From Lentisphaerae bacterium RIFOXYC12_FULL_60_16 (GTDB lineage Bacteria; Verrucomicrobiota; Kiritimatiellia; UBA8416; YA12-FULL-60-10): a stretch of DNA of 64,000 nucleotides. The notes below the pieces were generated by a model. The model searched no databases, was not told where the DNA came from, and saw nothing but the letters and a program-made list of their open reading frames with translations. The first letter of the stretch is position 1, and every line of letters starts with the position of its first letter. A program made the translations under genes and the position numbers. Shown here piece after piece: positions 1-7,915 of the stretch. The stretch covers positions 1 to 64,000 of the forward strand of contig MHBQ01000065.1 of the NCBI GenBank assembly GCA_001803315.1, read 5' to 3'.

Positions 1-202
1 ACGCTCCGCGCACGGCCTCCTCGATATGCCCTCGTCTCAATCCCTTTTGCTTCCCTCGCTCAATCCAGCCTCTTCCTTACCAGTATTTGGAACCGCTGCT
101 TGTCCCCCTTCGCGCTGGACGACAGCCCAAACGATCGCTAGTATTCAACCCGGACTTACCGAATTCAGGTCCTTCAAACGCGGAATCATAAGGAAAAAGG
201 AA

Positions 203-1078
203 ATGACGAAGAAGTTAGTACTCGGACTTCCAAAAGGGAGTCTTCAGGATGCAACCTTTTCCATGTTAAAAAAAGCGGGGTTCAATATTTCCGTCAGTTC
301 CCGTTCCTACATCCCCACGGTTGATGACCCCACGATCGAAGCCAAATTGATTCGGGCCCAGGAAATCAGCAGATATGTGGAACTGGGTATGCTGGATGCG
401 GGGATTACGGGTTATGACTGGATAATGGAAAACGGTTCCAAGGTTCATGAAGTTGCGGAATTAATGTACGCCAAACAGGGGCTCCGCCCGGTCCGCTGGG
501 TTATTGCCGTGCCGGAAAAATCTTCCATCCGGAAAATATCCGATCTTAACGGAAAACGGATCGCGACCGAAGCCGTAGGGCTCACTCGACGTTTCCTGCA
601 AACAAACCATATCAAGGCAGAAGTTGAATTTTCCTGGGGTGCAACCGAAGTCAAGGTCCCGGATCTTGTGGATGCAATTGTCGAACTGACCGAGACCGGA
701 TCATCCCTGCGGGCCCACAATTTGCGAATTGTGGAAACGGTGCTGGAATCCACGACCCGCTTCATTGCCAACAAAACCGCATGGAAGAATTCATGGAAAC
801 ATTCAAAAATTGCCCAGATCGCCATGCTGCTCAAAGGAGCCTTGTCGGCGGAAACCAAGGTGCTGCTGAAGATGAATTGCAGGAATGCTGCCGTGAAACG
901 CATTACACAGGTATTGCCCTCGTTGCATGCGCCAACGGTAAGCACCTTGGACACCACGGGTTGGGTCGCTGTCGAATCGGTGGTGGATGAATCCGTCGTA
1001 CGAGAGATCATTCCCCGGCTTAAAACGGCCGGTGCAGAAGGCATTATTGAAATTCCTTTGAACAAAATCATCCCCTGA
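203..1078 (+). CDS. hisG: ATP phosphoribosyltransferase, long form
   Basis: Catalyses the first step of histidine synthesis, joining ATP and PRPP in the cytoplasm. The 291-residue protein has the N-terminal LVLGLPKGSL opening, the PRPP-binding stretch ELTETGSSLR near residues 161-170, and a C-terminal HisG_C-type regulatory domain from about residue 215. That length marks the long form, which works without HisZ. The frame stays open upstream to position 26, but the ATG at 203 is chosen because AAGGAAAAAGG precedes it at good spacing and the family begins here. No other his gene is in the window. The 200 bases before it are open in all three forward frames, and I could not identify an upstream gene tail. 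Confidence 0.95.
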   Translation: MTKKLVLGLPKGSLQDATFSMLKKAGFNISVSSRSYIPTVDDPTIEAKLIRAQEISRYVELGMLDAGITGYDWIMENGSKVHEVAELMYAKQGLRPVRWVIAVPEKSSIRKISDLNGKRIATEAVGLTRRFLQTNHIKAEVEFSWGATEVKVPDLVDAIVELTETGSSLRAHNLRIVETVLESTTRFIANKTAWKNSWKHSKIAQIAMLLKGALSAETKVLLKMNCRNAAVKRITQVLPSLHAPTVSTLDTTGWVAVESVVDESVVREIIPRLKTAGAEGIIEIPLNKIIP

Positions 1079-1098
1079 TTAGGAAAGGAGAATCCGAC

Positions 1099-1188
1099 AT
1101 GGGTTCAATCAAGAAGAAACGCCTGAAGAAAATGTCCAAGCACAAATACCGGAAACGCCAAAAGGCGAATCGGCATAAGAACAAGTAG
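1099..1188 (+). CDS. bS22 / AURKAIP1-COX24-like mini ribosomal protein
   Basis: A 29-residue, extremely basic protein beginning MGSIKKKRLKKM and ending RHKNK, with a strong ribosome binding site AGGAAAGGAG eight bases before the ATG. The pattern matches the AURKAIP1/COX24 domain family, which includes actinobacterial ribosomal protein bS22 and mitochondrial mS38. Such proteins sit in the small subunit near the decoding region. It follows hisG by 20 bases, so it may be co-transcribed. The family match is by recognition of the GS-x-KKxRxKKMxKxK pattern; the ribosomal role here is inferred. Confidence 0.8.
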   Translation: MGSIKKKRLKKMSKHKYRKRQKANRHKNK

Positions 1189-1195
1189 GCAGCGC

Positions 1196-1222
1196 CTTGG
1201 TCCCGGGCATGCCGGGATCAAG
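1196..1222 (+). terminator. Hairpin after the mini ribosomal gene
   Basis: Arms CTTGGTCCCGG and CCGGGATCAAG pair over 11 positions (one G-T) around a 5-base loop, 7 bases after the stop codon. No T-run follows, so it may be a weak or factor-assisted terminator, or an mRNA-stabilising hairpin. Confidence 0.4.
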
Positions 1223-1311
1223 GACGGCTGTTCGCGATCAACACACTATACCAAAACATCGGTCAAGGTTCCGGGTTATTAAGACCGGTTCATCGATCGG
1301 GAAATGTCTGT

Positions 1312-2799
1312 GTGTCAGAAAACCGCCTTCAGAGGTTGTCGGGATTGTGTATACGCACGGGTTATAGTGGCATACTCGGGCTGTGCTTGGCGATTACTGC
1401 GTGTCGGTCAGTTTCTACTGACCGGCACCCCCTGCCTCCAACGGTGGCGCTTTCCCAGGCAGAATGCCGGTTTGCGACCGCACTCGCTCACTATACACAG
1501 GGACTGATTTACGAGAACACCGTGGGGCGTGGCCACGTATCCACATTGGTTGCGTTTGAAAAAGCATATGCCCAGGATACTGAATCACACCGGTTGACCA
1601 GTCACACCGCACGGGCGCTGTTACAACACCAACAACCAGAACGTGCTCTGGAATATTTCCGAAAAGCCTGCACATATAACCCGGAAAATGCCGCGGCTTG
1701 GGCCGATTTTGGATCGGCCAGCCAACTCGCCGGGCAAACCAATGACGCCATAGCCGCCTATAATCGTTCATTGAAACTCGACGCGATGCAGACACCGGTC
1801 TACACCTCCTTGGCCGGATTATATCTCAGCAAACATGACGATCATGCCGCCGTCAAGGTCTTGCTGCGGGGCATAAAGATTCCGGAGGTTATGCCTCCCA
1901 TTGTTGCCTTCTGCTTTGATCAGGGACGCCTATTGGTCGAACAGGAGCAAATCGAACGTGCCATACCTTTATTTCTATTGATGGCGGAATATGCACCTGC
2001 TCAACGAGAACGCTTCCACCTCCTGGTTGGTGAATTATATGAATCGATTAATCGACCGGATGAAGCAGCACAACAATACACCAAGGCCATTGGTCTGGCG
2101 ACTTCAACGCCTGAAGCGTACTTGCGACTGGCTGAATTGCAGGAAGTGCAAAGCCCTGACAGTGCTCATGGAATACAAACCCTGCAGCAGGGGTTGAAAC
2201 GTTTCCCGGACAATCCCGCCATTCTTTTCGCCATGGCATATACCCATCACGTGCAACAGGAACATGAGAATGCCCTGCCTTTTCTGAACACAATCATAGA
2301 ACAGGTAAAATCATCCGAAGGCGAAAGGTTGTCTGCCGGATTTTATCTGTTACATGGTTCCGTGCTTGAACGTATGCATCGATTTAACGAGGCGGAAATG
2401 GTCTTTGAAGAGTGCCTCTCCATCTATCCCAACCACCACCAAGCATTAAACTATCTCGCCTATATGTGGGCGGAACAAAACAGAGCCCTGGAACTGGCCG
2501 AACGCTATGTCAAGCGGGCTCTCGATTTGGATCCCGATAACGGCGCCTATCTTGACACCTTGGGCTGGATTTTCTACCGGCAAGGAAAATATTCTGAAGC
2601 ACTTGAAATCATCATTAAGGCCTCCGAAAAGCTTCCCAACGACGCGACCATTCTGGAACATCTGGGGGATATCCATCTCGCCCGGGGAGACACCAAACAG
2701 GCCGCGGAAGCCTGGACGACCAGTTTGCGGCTGAATGCAGACAACAAACCCCTTCAGCTGAAAATGCTCGATCACGGAACACCCATCCCCTCACACTAA
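1312..2799 (+). CDS. TPR-repeat lipoprotein
   Basis: A 495-residue protein starting at GTG, with a hydrophobic N-terminal segment ending in a lipobox-like ITAC (Cys near residue 31), so probably a membrane-anchored lipoprotein. The rest is tetratricopeptide repeats, recognisable as repeated A-x-A-W-x-x-x-G / Y-x-x-A-L-x-x-Y-x-x-A-L patterns from about residue 80 to 480, e.g. PDNGAYLDTLGWIFYRQGKY near the C-terminus. TPR proteins act as protein-binding scaffolds; no specific partner can be named. Two bases separate it from the glycosyltransferase gene that follows, so the two are probably in one operon. Confidence 0.85.
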   Translation: MSENRLQRLSGLCIRTGYSGILGLCLAITACRSVSTDRHPLPPTVALSQAECRFATALAHYTQGLIYENTVGRGHVSTLVAFEKAYAQDTESHRLTSHTARALLQHQQPERALEYFRKACTYNPENAAAWADFGSASQLAGQTNDAIAAYNRSLKLDAMQTPVYTSLAGLYLSKHDDHAAVKVLLRGIKIPEVMPPIVAFCFDQGRLLVEQEQIERAIPLFLLMAEYAPAQRERFHLLVGELYESINRPDEAAQQYTKAIGLATSTPEAYLRLAELQEVQSPDSAHGIQTLQQGLKRFPDNPAILFAMAYTHHVQQEHENALPFLNTIIEQVKSSEGERLSAGFYLLHGSVLERMHRFNEAEMVFEECLSIYPNHHQALNYLAYMWAEQNRALELAERYVKRALDLDPDNGAYLDTLGWIFYRQGKYSEALEIIIKASEKLPNDATILEHLGDIHLARGDTKQAAEAWTTSLRLNADNKPLQLKMLDHGTPIPSH

Positions 2800-2801
2800 C
2801 C

Positions 2802-3875
2802 ATGCCCGCCATCCATCAACTTCTCGCAGGATTCGCAAATGGCGATGCCATTAGCAATGAGGCACGTACACTCTCCGGAATTTTTACCCGTTGGGGCATG
2901 CCCGGCCATTTGTTTTGTGAACAGAAACGGATTCTCCCTCAACTCCGCAATGAATCGCTCGATTTGTCGGCATTGTCAGATCGCATAAAACCGTCGGATA
3001 TCGCCATACTGCATCTTTCCATCGGATCCCCGGCCAATCGACGGTTTGCCGAGCTGCCATGCCGAAAAGTTATACTTTACCATAATATTACACCGTCCAG
3101 CTATTTTGAAGCGGTCAATCCACCCATGGCCAGGCAACTGGCCTTGGGACGACAACAAGCCGCCGATTTGGCGGGTGTAGCGGATTGTGTGTTGGCCGAC
3201 AGCGCCTTTAATGCACGTGAACTCGAGTCCATCGGTTACCGTGACGTCGCCATTCTTCCACTGGTATTGGATTTCAAGAGCCTGCAAACCGCACCTGATC
3301 GCGCCACGTTGCGACGATTCAGGGACGGTCGCCGTAATATCCTGTTTGTGGGCCGTATGGTACCCAACAAATGCATCGAGGATGTAATCACCGCTTATTA
3401 TTATTATACGAAGACCATGGATCCTGATTCACGGTTGATACTCGTCGGTTCCTATGCTGGAACGGAACGGTATTACCATCTCCTTCAAACCCGCATTCGC
3501 GACCTTGCATTGAACCGGGTTCATATTGCCGGATCCATTCCCCTCTCTGAATTGACCGCATGCTATCAGGTAGCCGACGCATTTCTCTGCATGAGCGAAC
3601 ATGAAGGATTCTGCATACCCCTGCTTGAGAGCATGCTTTTCAAGGTTCCGGTTCTGGCATATGCTGCTGCCGCAGTTCCTGAAACGCTCCAGCACAGCGG
3701 TATTCTGGTGCGGGAAAAGCGATTCGAATGGATCGCAGAGACCTTGAGCGCACTCTGTCGACCCGGACCCCTTCGTGAAGCCGTTATCAACCGGCAGAAT
3801 GAACGCATGACCGCATACCGGGAACGTCATATTGACGCCGAATTACGACAACACCTTTCACCGCTTCTATCCTGA
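2802..3875 (+). CDS. Glycosyltransferase, family 4 type
   Basis: A 357-residue GT-B fold glycosyltransferase. The C-terminal half begins with NILFVGRMVPNK (residues about 168-179) and carries the GT4 E-x7-E nucleotide-sugar motif as EHEGFCIPLLE, with Glu268 and Glu276. It transfers a sugar from an activated donor to an unknown acceptor, probably for envelope glycan. It lies between a TPR lipoprotein (2-base gap) and thiL (5-base gap), which suggests co-transcription rather than a shared pathway. Confidence 0.85.
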   Translation: MPAIHQLLAGFANGDAISNEARTLSGIFTRWGMPGHLFCEQKRILPQLRNESLDLSALSDRIKPSDIAILHLSIGSPANRRFAELPCRKVILYHNITPSSYFEAVNPPMARQLALGRQQAADLAGVADCVLADSAFNARELESIGYRDVAILPLVLDFKSLQTAPDRATLRRFRDGRRNILFVGRMVPNKCIEDVITAYYYYTKTMDPDSRLILVGSYAGTERYYHLLQTRIRDLALNRVHIAGSIPLSELTACYQVADAFLCMSEHEGFCIPLLESMLFKVPVLAYAAAAVPETLQHSGILVREKRFEWIAETLSALCRPGPLREAVINRQNERMTAYRERHIDAELRQHLSPLLS

Positions 3876-3880
3876 CCTTC

Positions 3881-4819
3881 ATGATTACCCTCAACCATTT
3901 GGGTGAACGTAACTGGATTAAGCATATGTCTGCAGCCCTGCCGACTCGTCCGGATGTCGTGGAAGGCGTTGGCGACGATTGTGCCGTGGTATCAACCGGT
4001 GGTGCCCATGACTGGCTTTTAACCAGTGATGCCGTCATCGAAGGCGTTAACTTTGATACAGGAACCGCCTACCAGCGTATTGGTCACAAGGCGCTGGCAC
4101 GTGCATTAAGCGATATTGCCGCCATGGGTGGCGAACCGCGGTGGGCGCTCATTGATCTCGTCATTCCGCCGGATGTCGAATTGGTCTGCGTGGACGATCT
4201 GTATTCCGGCATTAATGCGCTGGCGGCGAAACATCAGGTCGCCATTGTCGGCGGTGATACCGCGCATGCTTCCCAGCTTGAAATTCATGTGTTCCTCACC
4301 GGTAGCGTCCCAACCGGCCGCTTTATTCGACGGTCCGGCGCACAGGTGGGTGACGGACTCTGGGTCACCGGACGGTTGGGCGGAAGTCGGTCCGGGCATC
4401 ATCTGGATTTTGAACCGCGTATGGCGGAAGGCCGTTTCCTGCGTGAATGGGCCACGTCGATGATCGACATCAGTGACGGGCTCGCCATTGACGCCAGCCA
4501 CCTGGCGATCATGAGCAACGTTGGATTTCTAATCCGGGCGGATGACCTGCCGCTTCGTCAGGAGTTGCGGAAAACCGTCCCATATCCGACGGCCATTGAC
4601 CACGCTTTGTATGATGGTGAGGATTTTGAATTATTGTTTACCGTTCCAGCGAAGCGAACCCTGGCGTTTCAATCCGCGTGGTCACATGCTGGATTATGCC
4701 CCCTGACCCGGATTGGAACCGCCTCGATGGATGCGGGCCTGGTATGCTTACAGATGGCCGACGGGTCTATCCAAGCATGCAAAGCGGAAGGATACGATCA
4801 CTTTCAACATGGCGGCTGA
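3881..4819 (+). CDS. thiL: Thiamine-monophosphate kinase
   Basis: Phosphorylates thiamine monophosphate to the active cofactor thiamine diphosphate. The 312-residue protein shows the family signatures in order: GDDCAVV and TSDAVIEGVNF in the N-terminal third, the glycine-rich region IVGGDTAHA, DISDGLAID around residue 204, and GEDFELLF around residue 247. Length is normal for ThiL. It sits in an operon with a glycosyltransferase and tsaE and overlaps the tsaE start by 11 bases. No TPP riboswitch was seen upstream of this operon. Confidence 0.93.
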   Translation: MITLNHLGERNWIKHMSAALPTRPDVVEGVGDDCAVVSTGGAHDWLLTSDAVIEGVNFDTGTAYQRIGHKALARALSDIAAMGGEPRWALIDLVIPPDVELVCVDDLYSGINALAAKHQVAIVGGDTAHASQLEIHVFLTGSVPTGRFIRRSGAQVGDGLWVTGRLGGSRSGHHLDFEPRMAEGRFLREWATSMIDISDGLAIDASHLAIMSNVGFLIRADDLPLRQELRKTVPYPTAIDHALYDGEDFELLFTVPAKRTLAFQSAWSHAGLCPLTRIGTASMDAGLVCLQMADGSIQACKAEGYDHFQHGG

Positions 4820-5264
4820 GATTCAAAAAATATCCACGGATTCCGTTCAGGCGACCCGGCGGCTTGCAACCGCCTTGGTGCGATCCTGTCCAGGCAGGCT
4901 CATTCTTGCGTTGCATGGCGACCTTGGAACCGGAAAGACCTGTTTTGTACAGGGGTTGGCAGACGGACTGGGCATCCGCCGGCCAGTAACCAGTCCGACA
5001 TTCACCTTGATCCGTGAGTATGCTGCCGATCGACCACTCATTCATGCGGATTTATACCGCATGAACACCACCCGACAATCCCTGGATATCGGGCTTGAAG
5101 AATATTTCGAAGGTGATCACCAGGTTGTGGCAATTGAATGGGCCGAGCGAGCCAACCTGTTGCTTCCCGATGATACCATTCATGTTTATCTATGCGCGGG
5201 CGATGATCATACCCGGCGCAACCTGGAGTTCCACCACTGCCCCGTCAGGATCGATTCGTTGTGA
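4809..5264 (+). CDS. tsaE: tRNA threonylcarbamoyladenosine biosynthesis ATPase TsaE
   Basis: ATPase partner of TsaB/TsaD in making t6A at tRNA position 37. The 151-residue protein contains the Walker A motif GDLGTGKT (residues about 37-44), the SPTF motif, HADLYR, and the Walker B-like IEWAER. The frame is open further upstream, but the ATG at 4809 overlaps the end of thiL and gives the usual TsaE length and start. The thiL-tsaE overlap indicates translational coupling. Confidence 0.93.
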   Translation: MAAEIQKISTDSVQATRRLATALVRSCPGRLILALHGDLGTGKTCFVQGLADGLGIRRPVTSPTFTLIREYAADRPLIHADLYRMNTTRQSLDIGLEEYFEGDHQVVAIEWAERANLLLPDDTIHVYLCAGDDHTRRNLEFHHCPVRIDSL

Positions 5265-5349
5265 ATGCGTGGCCGGGTCCATGCCATGTCAAAACGAACC
5301 TCAGTCGCCGGCAGTTTCAAAAAGGGAAAGCCGGTATTTACTGACAGGC

Positions 5350-5413
5350 GTAGCGGGGGTTGGATTTTCCGCCAGAGGCGGATCTGCCTCCGGCAGAGAA
5401 CCAACGACCTTCA
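5350..5413 (-). repeat. Split partial copy of the initiator tRNA 3' part
   Basis: Bases 5350-5367 and 5398-5413 are identical to 18 and 16 adjacent bases of the initiator tRNA gene (the T-arm, acceptor 3' strand and the end of the anticodon stem). They are separated by a 30-base palindromic insert exactly inside the T-loop. The copy lies in the same orientation as the tRNA and just beyond its terminator. It lacks the anticodon and 5' half, so it cannot be a tRNA. It could be an old attachment-site duplication or a slippage product later hit by a palindromic element. Confidence 0.85.
5368..5397. repeat. 30-bp palindromic insert in the tRNA fragment
   Basis: Arms of 12 bases (5368-5379 and 5386-5397) match at 10 of 12 positions in inverted orientation around a 6-base centre GGATCT. 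The boundaries are sharp because the flanking tRNA-derived sequence is continuous without it. It resembles small REP-like palindromic elements. No second copy was noticed in the window by eye. Confidence 0.65.
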
Positions 5414-5444
5414 AAAAGAAAAGGCCGAAACAAGCGTTCCGGCC
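5413..5444 (-). terminator. Intrinsic terminator of the initiator tRNA gene
   Basis: On the minus strand a 9-bp stem (GGCCGGAAC / GTTTCGGCC, one G-U) with a 4-base loop at 5423-5444 is followed directly by TTTTCTTTTT, seven bases after the CCA end of the tRNA. This is a textbook rho-independent terminator. Confidence 0.85.
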
Positions 5445-5451
5445 CTCAAAT

Positions 5452-5528
<77 letters not shown>

Positions 5529-5542
5529 ATCGAATAAGGAAC

Positions 5543-5569
5543 GTTATCTGGTCCGGTCGCGCCTGTCAA
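5543..5569 (-). promoter_or_regulatory. Promoter of the initiator tRNA
   Basis: On the minus strand TTGACA (5564-5569) and GATAAC (5543-5548) are separated by 15 bases, and the -10 box ends 14 bases before the tRNA 5' end. The -35 is perfect, the -10 is 4 of 6 and the spacing is slightly short. Confidence 0.6.
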
Positions 5570-5580
5570 CGCTTGAATCA

Positions 5581-5608
5581 CGAATATCGAATCGTACGTC
5601 GATATTCG
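5581..5608. promoter_or_regulatory. Perfect 10-bp inverted repeat between trpB and tRNA-fMet
   Basis: CGAATATCGA and TCGATATTCG form a perfect inverted repeat with 8 bases between. It lies 39 bases after the trpB stop and 11 bases upstream of the tRNA -35 box. There is no T-run on either side, so it could be a protein-binding site for the tRNA promoter or a weak terminator for trpB. Confidence 0.5.
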
Positions 5609-5647
5609 CCGTTGTTTTCCTCGATCCAAGGCGAAATAAAATGCGCT

Positions 5648-7024
5648 TCAGCCCTGCAATGGCGGGGGTTTCGGCAATCCTTCCAAGCACTTCAATGAGG
5701 TTTGAAGTTCCTGATCAGGCAACTCGTAATCCGTTAATTTTCCGTTCAGGTAGGCTTCATATCCGTTCAGATCCATAAGACCATGCCCGGAATAATTGAA
5801 CAGGATGATACGTTCTTTTCCTTCCTCCGTGGCCCGTTTGGCTTCGCGAATCGCGGCGGCGATGGCGTGCGAGGTTTCGGGCGCTGGAATGAATCCCTCC
5901 GTGTTGGCAAACAGCATCGCGGCTTCGTAACACTCCGTCTGCGGCAACGCGGCGGCTTCGATCAACCCCTCCCGGAGAACATGCGAAACCAGGGGCGCCA
6001 TGCCATGATAACGCAGTCCGCCGGCATGGATCGGAGCCGGGACAAAGGCGTGCCCCAGCGTATGCATCGCCAGCAGCGGTGTCATCATCGCGACATCACC
6101 GGAATCGTAGGCAAAAGGACCACGGGTCAAAGTCGGACATGCCGCCGGTTCCACAGCCAGAATTCGGACCGATTTACCATGAATCCGATCCGCGACGAAC
6201 GGGAACGCCATCCCGGCGAAATTCGATCCGCCTCCTGCGCACCCGATGACCACATCCGGATATAATCCGATCTTCTTCATTTGCTTCTGGGTTTCCAGGC
6301 CAATCACCGTCTGGTGCATCAGGACATGATTCAACACGCTGCCCAGCGCATAGCGGGTGTCCTTTGACGTGACCGCATCCTCAATCGCTTCACTGATCGC
6401 TATCGCCAAACTGCCGGGAGTGTTGGGTTGTTGCTGAAGAATCGTTCGGCCGGCCTGGGTTTCCATGGAAGGACTGGCGACACATTGCCCACCCCACATC
6501 CGCATCATCATTTTACGGAAAGGCTTCTGATCAAAACTGATCCGCACCATGTAAACCTTGCATTCCAACCCCATCAACTTGCATCCCAGAGAGAGGGCAC
6601 ATCCCCATTGTCCGGCACCCGTTTCAGTGGCAAGCCGCTTTATTCCAAATTCACGGTTGTAATAAGCCTGGGCCACCGCCGTATTCGCCTTATGACTGCC
6701 GGGGGGTGATACACTCTCATCTTTGTAATAAATTTTTGCCGGCGTTTTGAGGGCCTTCTCGAGGCGACGAGCCCGACGCAAGGGACTCGGTCGCCATAAC
6801 CGGTAGACTTCCAGGATCGGTTCCGGGATGGCATGCCATCGTTTCGTGCTGACTTCCTGCTCGATAAGGTTCATCGGAAACACAGGGGCCAGGGCTTCAG
6901 GTCCAATGGGTTTCCCATCCTTGCCGAGCGGAGGCGGAAGAGGATGCGGAAGATCTGCCTGGATATTATACCATTTGCGGGGAATTTCCCGCTCGGTTAA
7001 ACAAACCTTCACATCTTCATCCAT
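5648..7024 (-). CDS. trpB: Tryptophan synthase beta chain, TrpB2 type
   Basis: A PLP enzyme that condenses indole with serine to tryptophan. The 458-residue length, the long N-terminal part (WYNIQADLP) and the motif [11 protein letters not shown] place it in the TrpB2 subgroup rather than the standard TrpA-bound TrpB. The PLP lysine is Lys112, TETGAGQWG holds the catalytic Glu, and CAGGGSNF binds the cofactor phosphate. The start is set by GGAGGA six bases upstream. It overlaps the end of trpR by 8 bases. No trpA is in the window, consistent with TrpB2 acting alone or as an indole-scavenging enzyme. Confidence 0.92.
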   Translation of the reverse strand: MDEDVKVCLTEREIPRKWYNIQADLPHPLPPPLGKDGKPIGPEALAPVFPMNLIEQEVSTKRWHAIPEPILEVYRLWRPSPLRRARRLEKALKTPAKIYYKDESVSPPGSHKANTAVAQAYYNREFGIKRLATETGAGQWGCALSLGCKLMGLECKVYMVRISFDQKPFRKMMMRMWGGQCVASPSMETQAGRTILQQQPNTPGSLAIAISEAIEDAVTSKDTRYALGSVLNHVLMHQTVIGLETQKQMKKIGLYPDVVIGCAGGGSNFAGMAFPFVADRIHGKSVRILAVEPAACPTLTRGPFAYDSGDVAMMTPLLAMHTLGHAFVPAPIHAGGLRYHGMAPLVSHVLREGLIEAAALPQTECYEAAMLFANTEGFIPAPETSHAIAAAIREAKRATEEGKERIILFNYSGHGLMDLNGYEAYLNGKLTDYELPDQELQTSLKCLEGLPKPPPLQG

Positions 7025-7310
7025 GACGCATCCTCCGTTTCAGGTTCCGTTTCAACTTTCCGGCATTGAGCAACCGTCCCGTAATCGAACCGGGATTACG
7101 TAATACTTTAGCACCACGGGTAATCTTACACAGACTTACACCGAGGTTGTGGGCGATGGCACGTTGTGACACACCACCCGCCAACAATCCCATCAGGCGC
7201 CAACGCAAGGCAATATCCCGGCATTCGGCTGGTGTGAAGAGTTCGGCAAATAAACGTCGCATGGTCTTGCGATCCCGAACCCCGCAGAATGCCTGAATTT
7301 CGTCCGTCAT
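7017..7310 (-). CDS. trpR: Trp repressor family regulator
   Basis: A 97-residue DNA-binding protein of the TrpR/YerC family. It shows [20 protein letters not shown] followed by the helix-turn-helix [14 protein letters not shown] and [10 protein letters not shown] (residues about 46-70), the same layout as enterobacterial and chlamydial TrpR. The last 20 residues form an extra basic tail. It is the first gene of a two-gene operon with trpB2 and overlaps it, so it most likely represses its own operon in response to tryptophan. The start is supported by AAGGGA seven bases upstream. YerC/YecD, its closest non-TrpR relative, is the alternative identity. Confidence 0.82.
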   Translation of the reverse strand: MTDEIQAFCGVRDRKTMRRLFAELFTPAECRDIALRWRLMGLLAGGVSQRAIAHNLGVSLCKITRGAKVLRNPGSITGRLLNAGKLKRNLKRRMRHG

Positions 7311-7324
7311 GAAGCCATCCCTTT

Positions 7325-7342
7325 GTTTCTATGGAAAGAAAC
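7325..7342. promoter_or_regulatory. Candidate trpR operator
   Basis: GTTTCT and AGAAAC form a perfect inverted repeat with 6 bases between, overlapping the -10 region of the trpR promoter. It does not resemble the enterobacterial trp operator (CTAGT half-sites), so assignment to TrpR is only positional. Confidence 0.35.
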
Positions 7343-7368
7343 ATAACAACGCGTGCGTACCGAGTCAA
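7340..7368 (-). promoter_or_regulatory. trpR-trpB promoter
   Basis: TTGACT (7363-7368) and TATGTT (7340-7345) on the minus strand, 17 bases apart, about 30 bases before the trpR start. Confidence 0.5.
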
Positions 7369-7385
7369 GCCCGAGTCGCAACAGA

Positions 7386-7814
7386 TCAGGCACCATCCCG
7401 CGTCCAGTCCGTCCGGACACGTCCCTGCTTGACAGCCGCATGATGACGCTTGTCGGCCAGCATCCGCTCCTTCTGGCGTCGTGAACGCCGGCGTTTCTGC
7501 CGCCGGATACGGGAGACCTCACGTTCACGTTCGGACTTTATCCCCTGCAAACGCTCAGTCAAACGATCACACAAGGCACGACGCGCCATAAATCGGTTTA
7601 AGGCACGGGAACGGGTTGCCTGGCATTTCACCCGTATTCCGCTGGGGCGATGCAGCAGATCGACACATGAGGCGGTCTTGTTGACTTTCTGTCCCCCTTT
7701 CCCTGATCCCAGGATAAAGGTCTCAACCAGATCGTGTTCCCGCACTCCAAGGACCTGCATCCTGCGGGATTGAGCAACCTGTTTTTCAGATGAAACTATG
7801 GTTCCGTCGGGCAT
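7386..7814 (-). CDS. Release-factor-like peptidyl-tRNA hydrolase (GGQ protein)
   Basis: A 142-residue protein with only the catalytic domain of class I release factors. GSGKGGQKVNKTAS holds the GGQ loop (residues about 40-42) that hydrolyses peptidyl-tRNA, followed by HRPSGIRVKCQATRS and a very basic C-terminal tail rich in Arg and Lys. This is the layout of ArfB/YaeJ-like or RF-like rescue factors, which free stalled ribosomes. The codon-recognition domains of RF1/RF2 are absent. The ATG at 7814 is chosen; a GTG six codons upstream is possible. It is followed after 75 bases by the trpR promoter on the same strand, and transcribed divergently from pheA. Confidence 0.82.
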   Translation of the reverse strand: MPDGTIVSSEKQVAQSRRMQVLGVREHDLVETFILGSGKGGQKVNKTASCVDLLHRPSGIRVKCQATRSRALNRFMARRALCDRLTERLQGIKSEREREVSRIRRQKRRRSRRQKERMLADKRHHAAVKQGRVRTDWTRDGA

Positions 7815-7915
7815 AAATAACCGGTGTGACACGGTTCCGGGAATTTTGGCTTTCCGATAACCGTATCCCCTGTTACCATCTTGGGCATTTGTGTGCAAGG
7901 CAAGATCGGAAAAAT

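Noticed and set aside
445-1071. Long open frame on the minus strand opposite hisG (208 residues)
   Set aside because: It lies wholly inside hisG, has no ribosome site and resembles no family; it is a by-product of codon use in hisG.
1223-1311. TPP riboswitch for the thiL operon
   Set aside because: The conserved CUGAGA and ACCUGA elements are not present upstream of the operon.
7311-7385. Enterobacterial-type trp operator or leader peptide before trpR
   Set aside because: No CTAGT/ACTAG half-sites, no Trp-codon cluster and no attenuator-like hairpin pair were found; only an unrelated inverted repeat is present.
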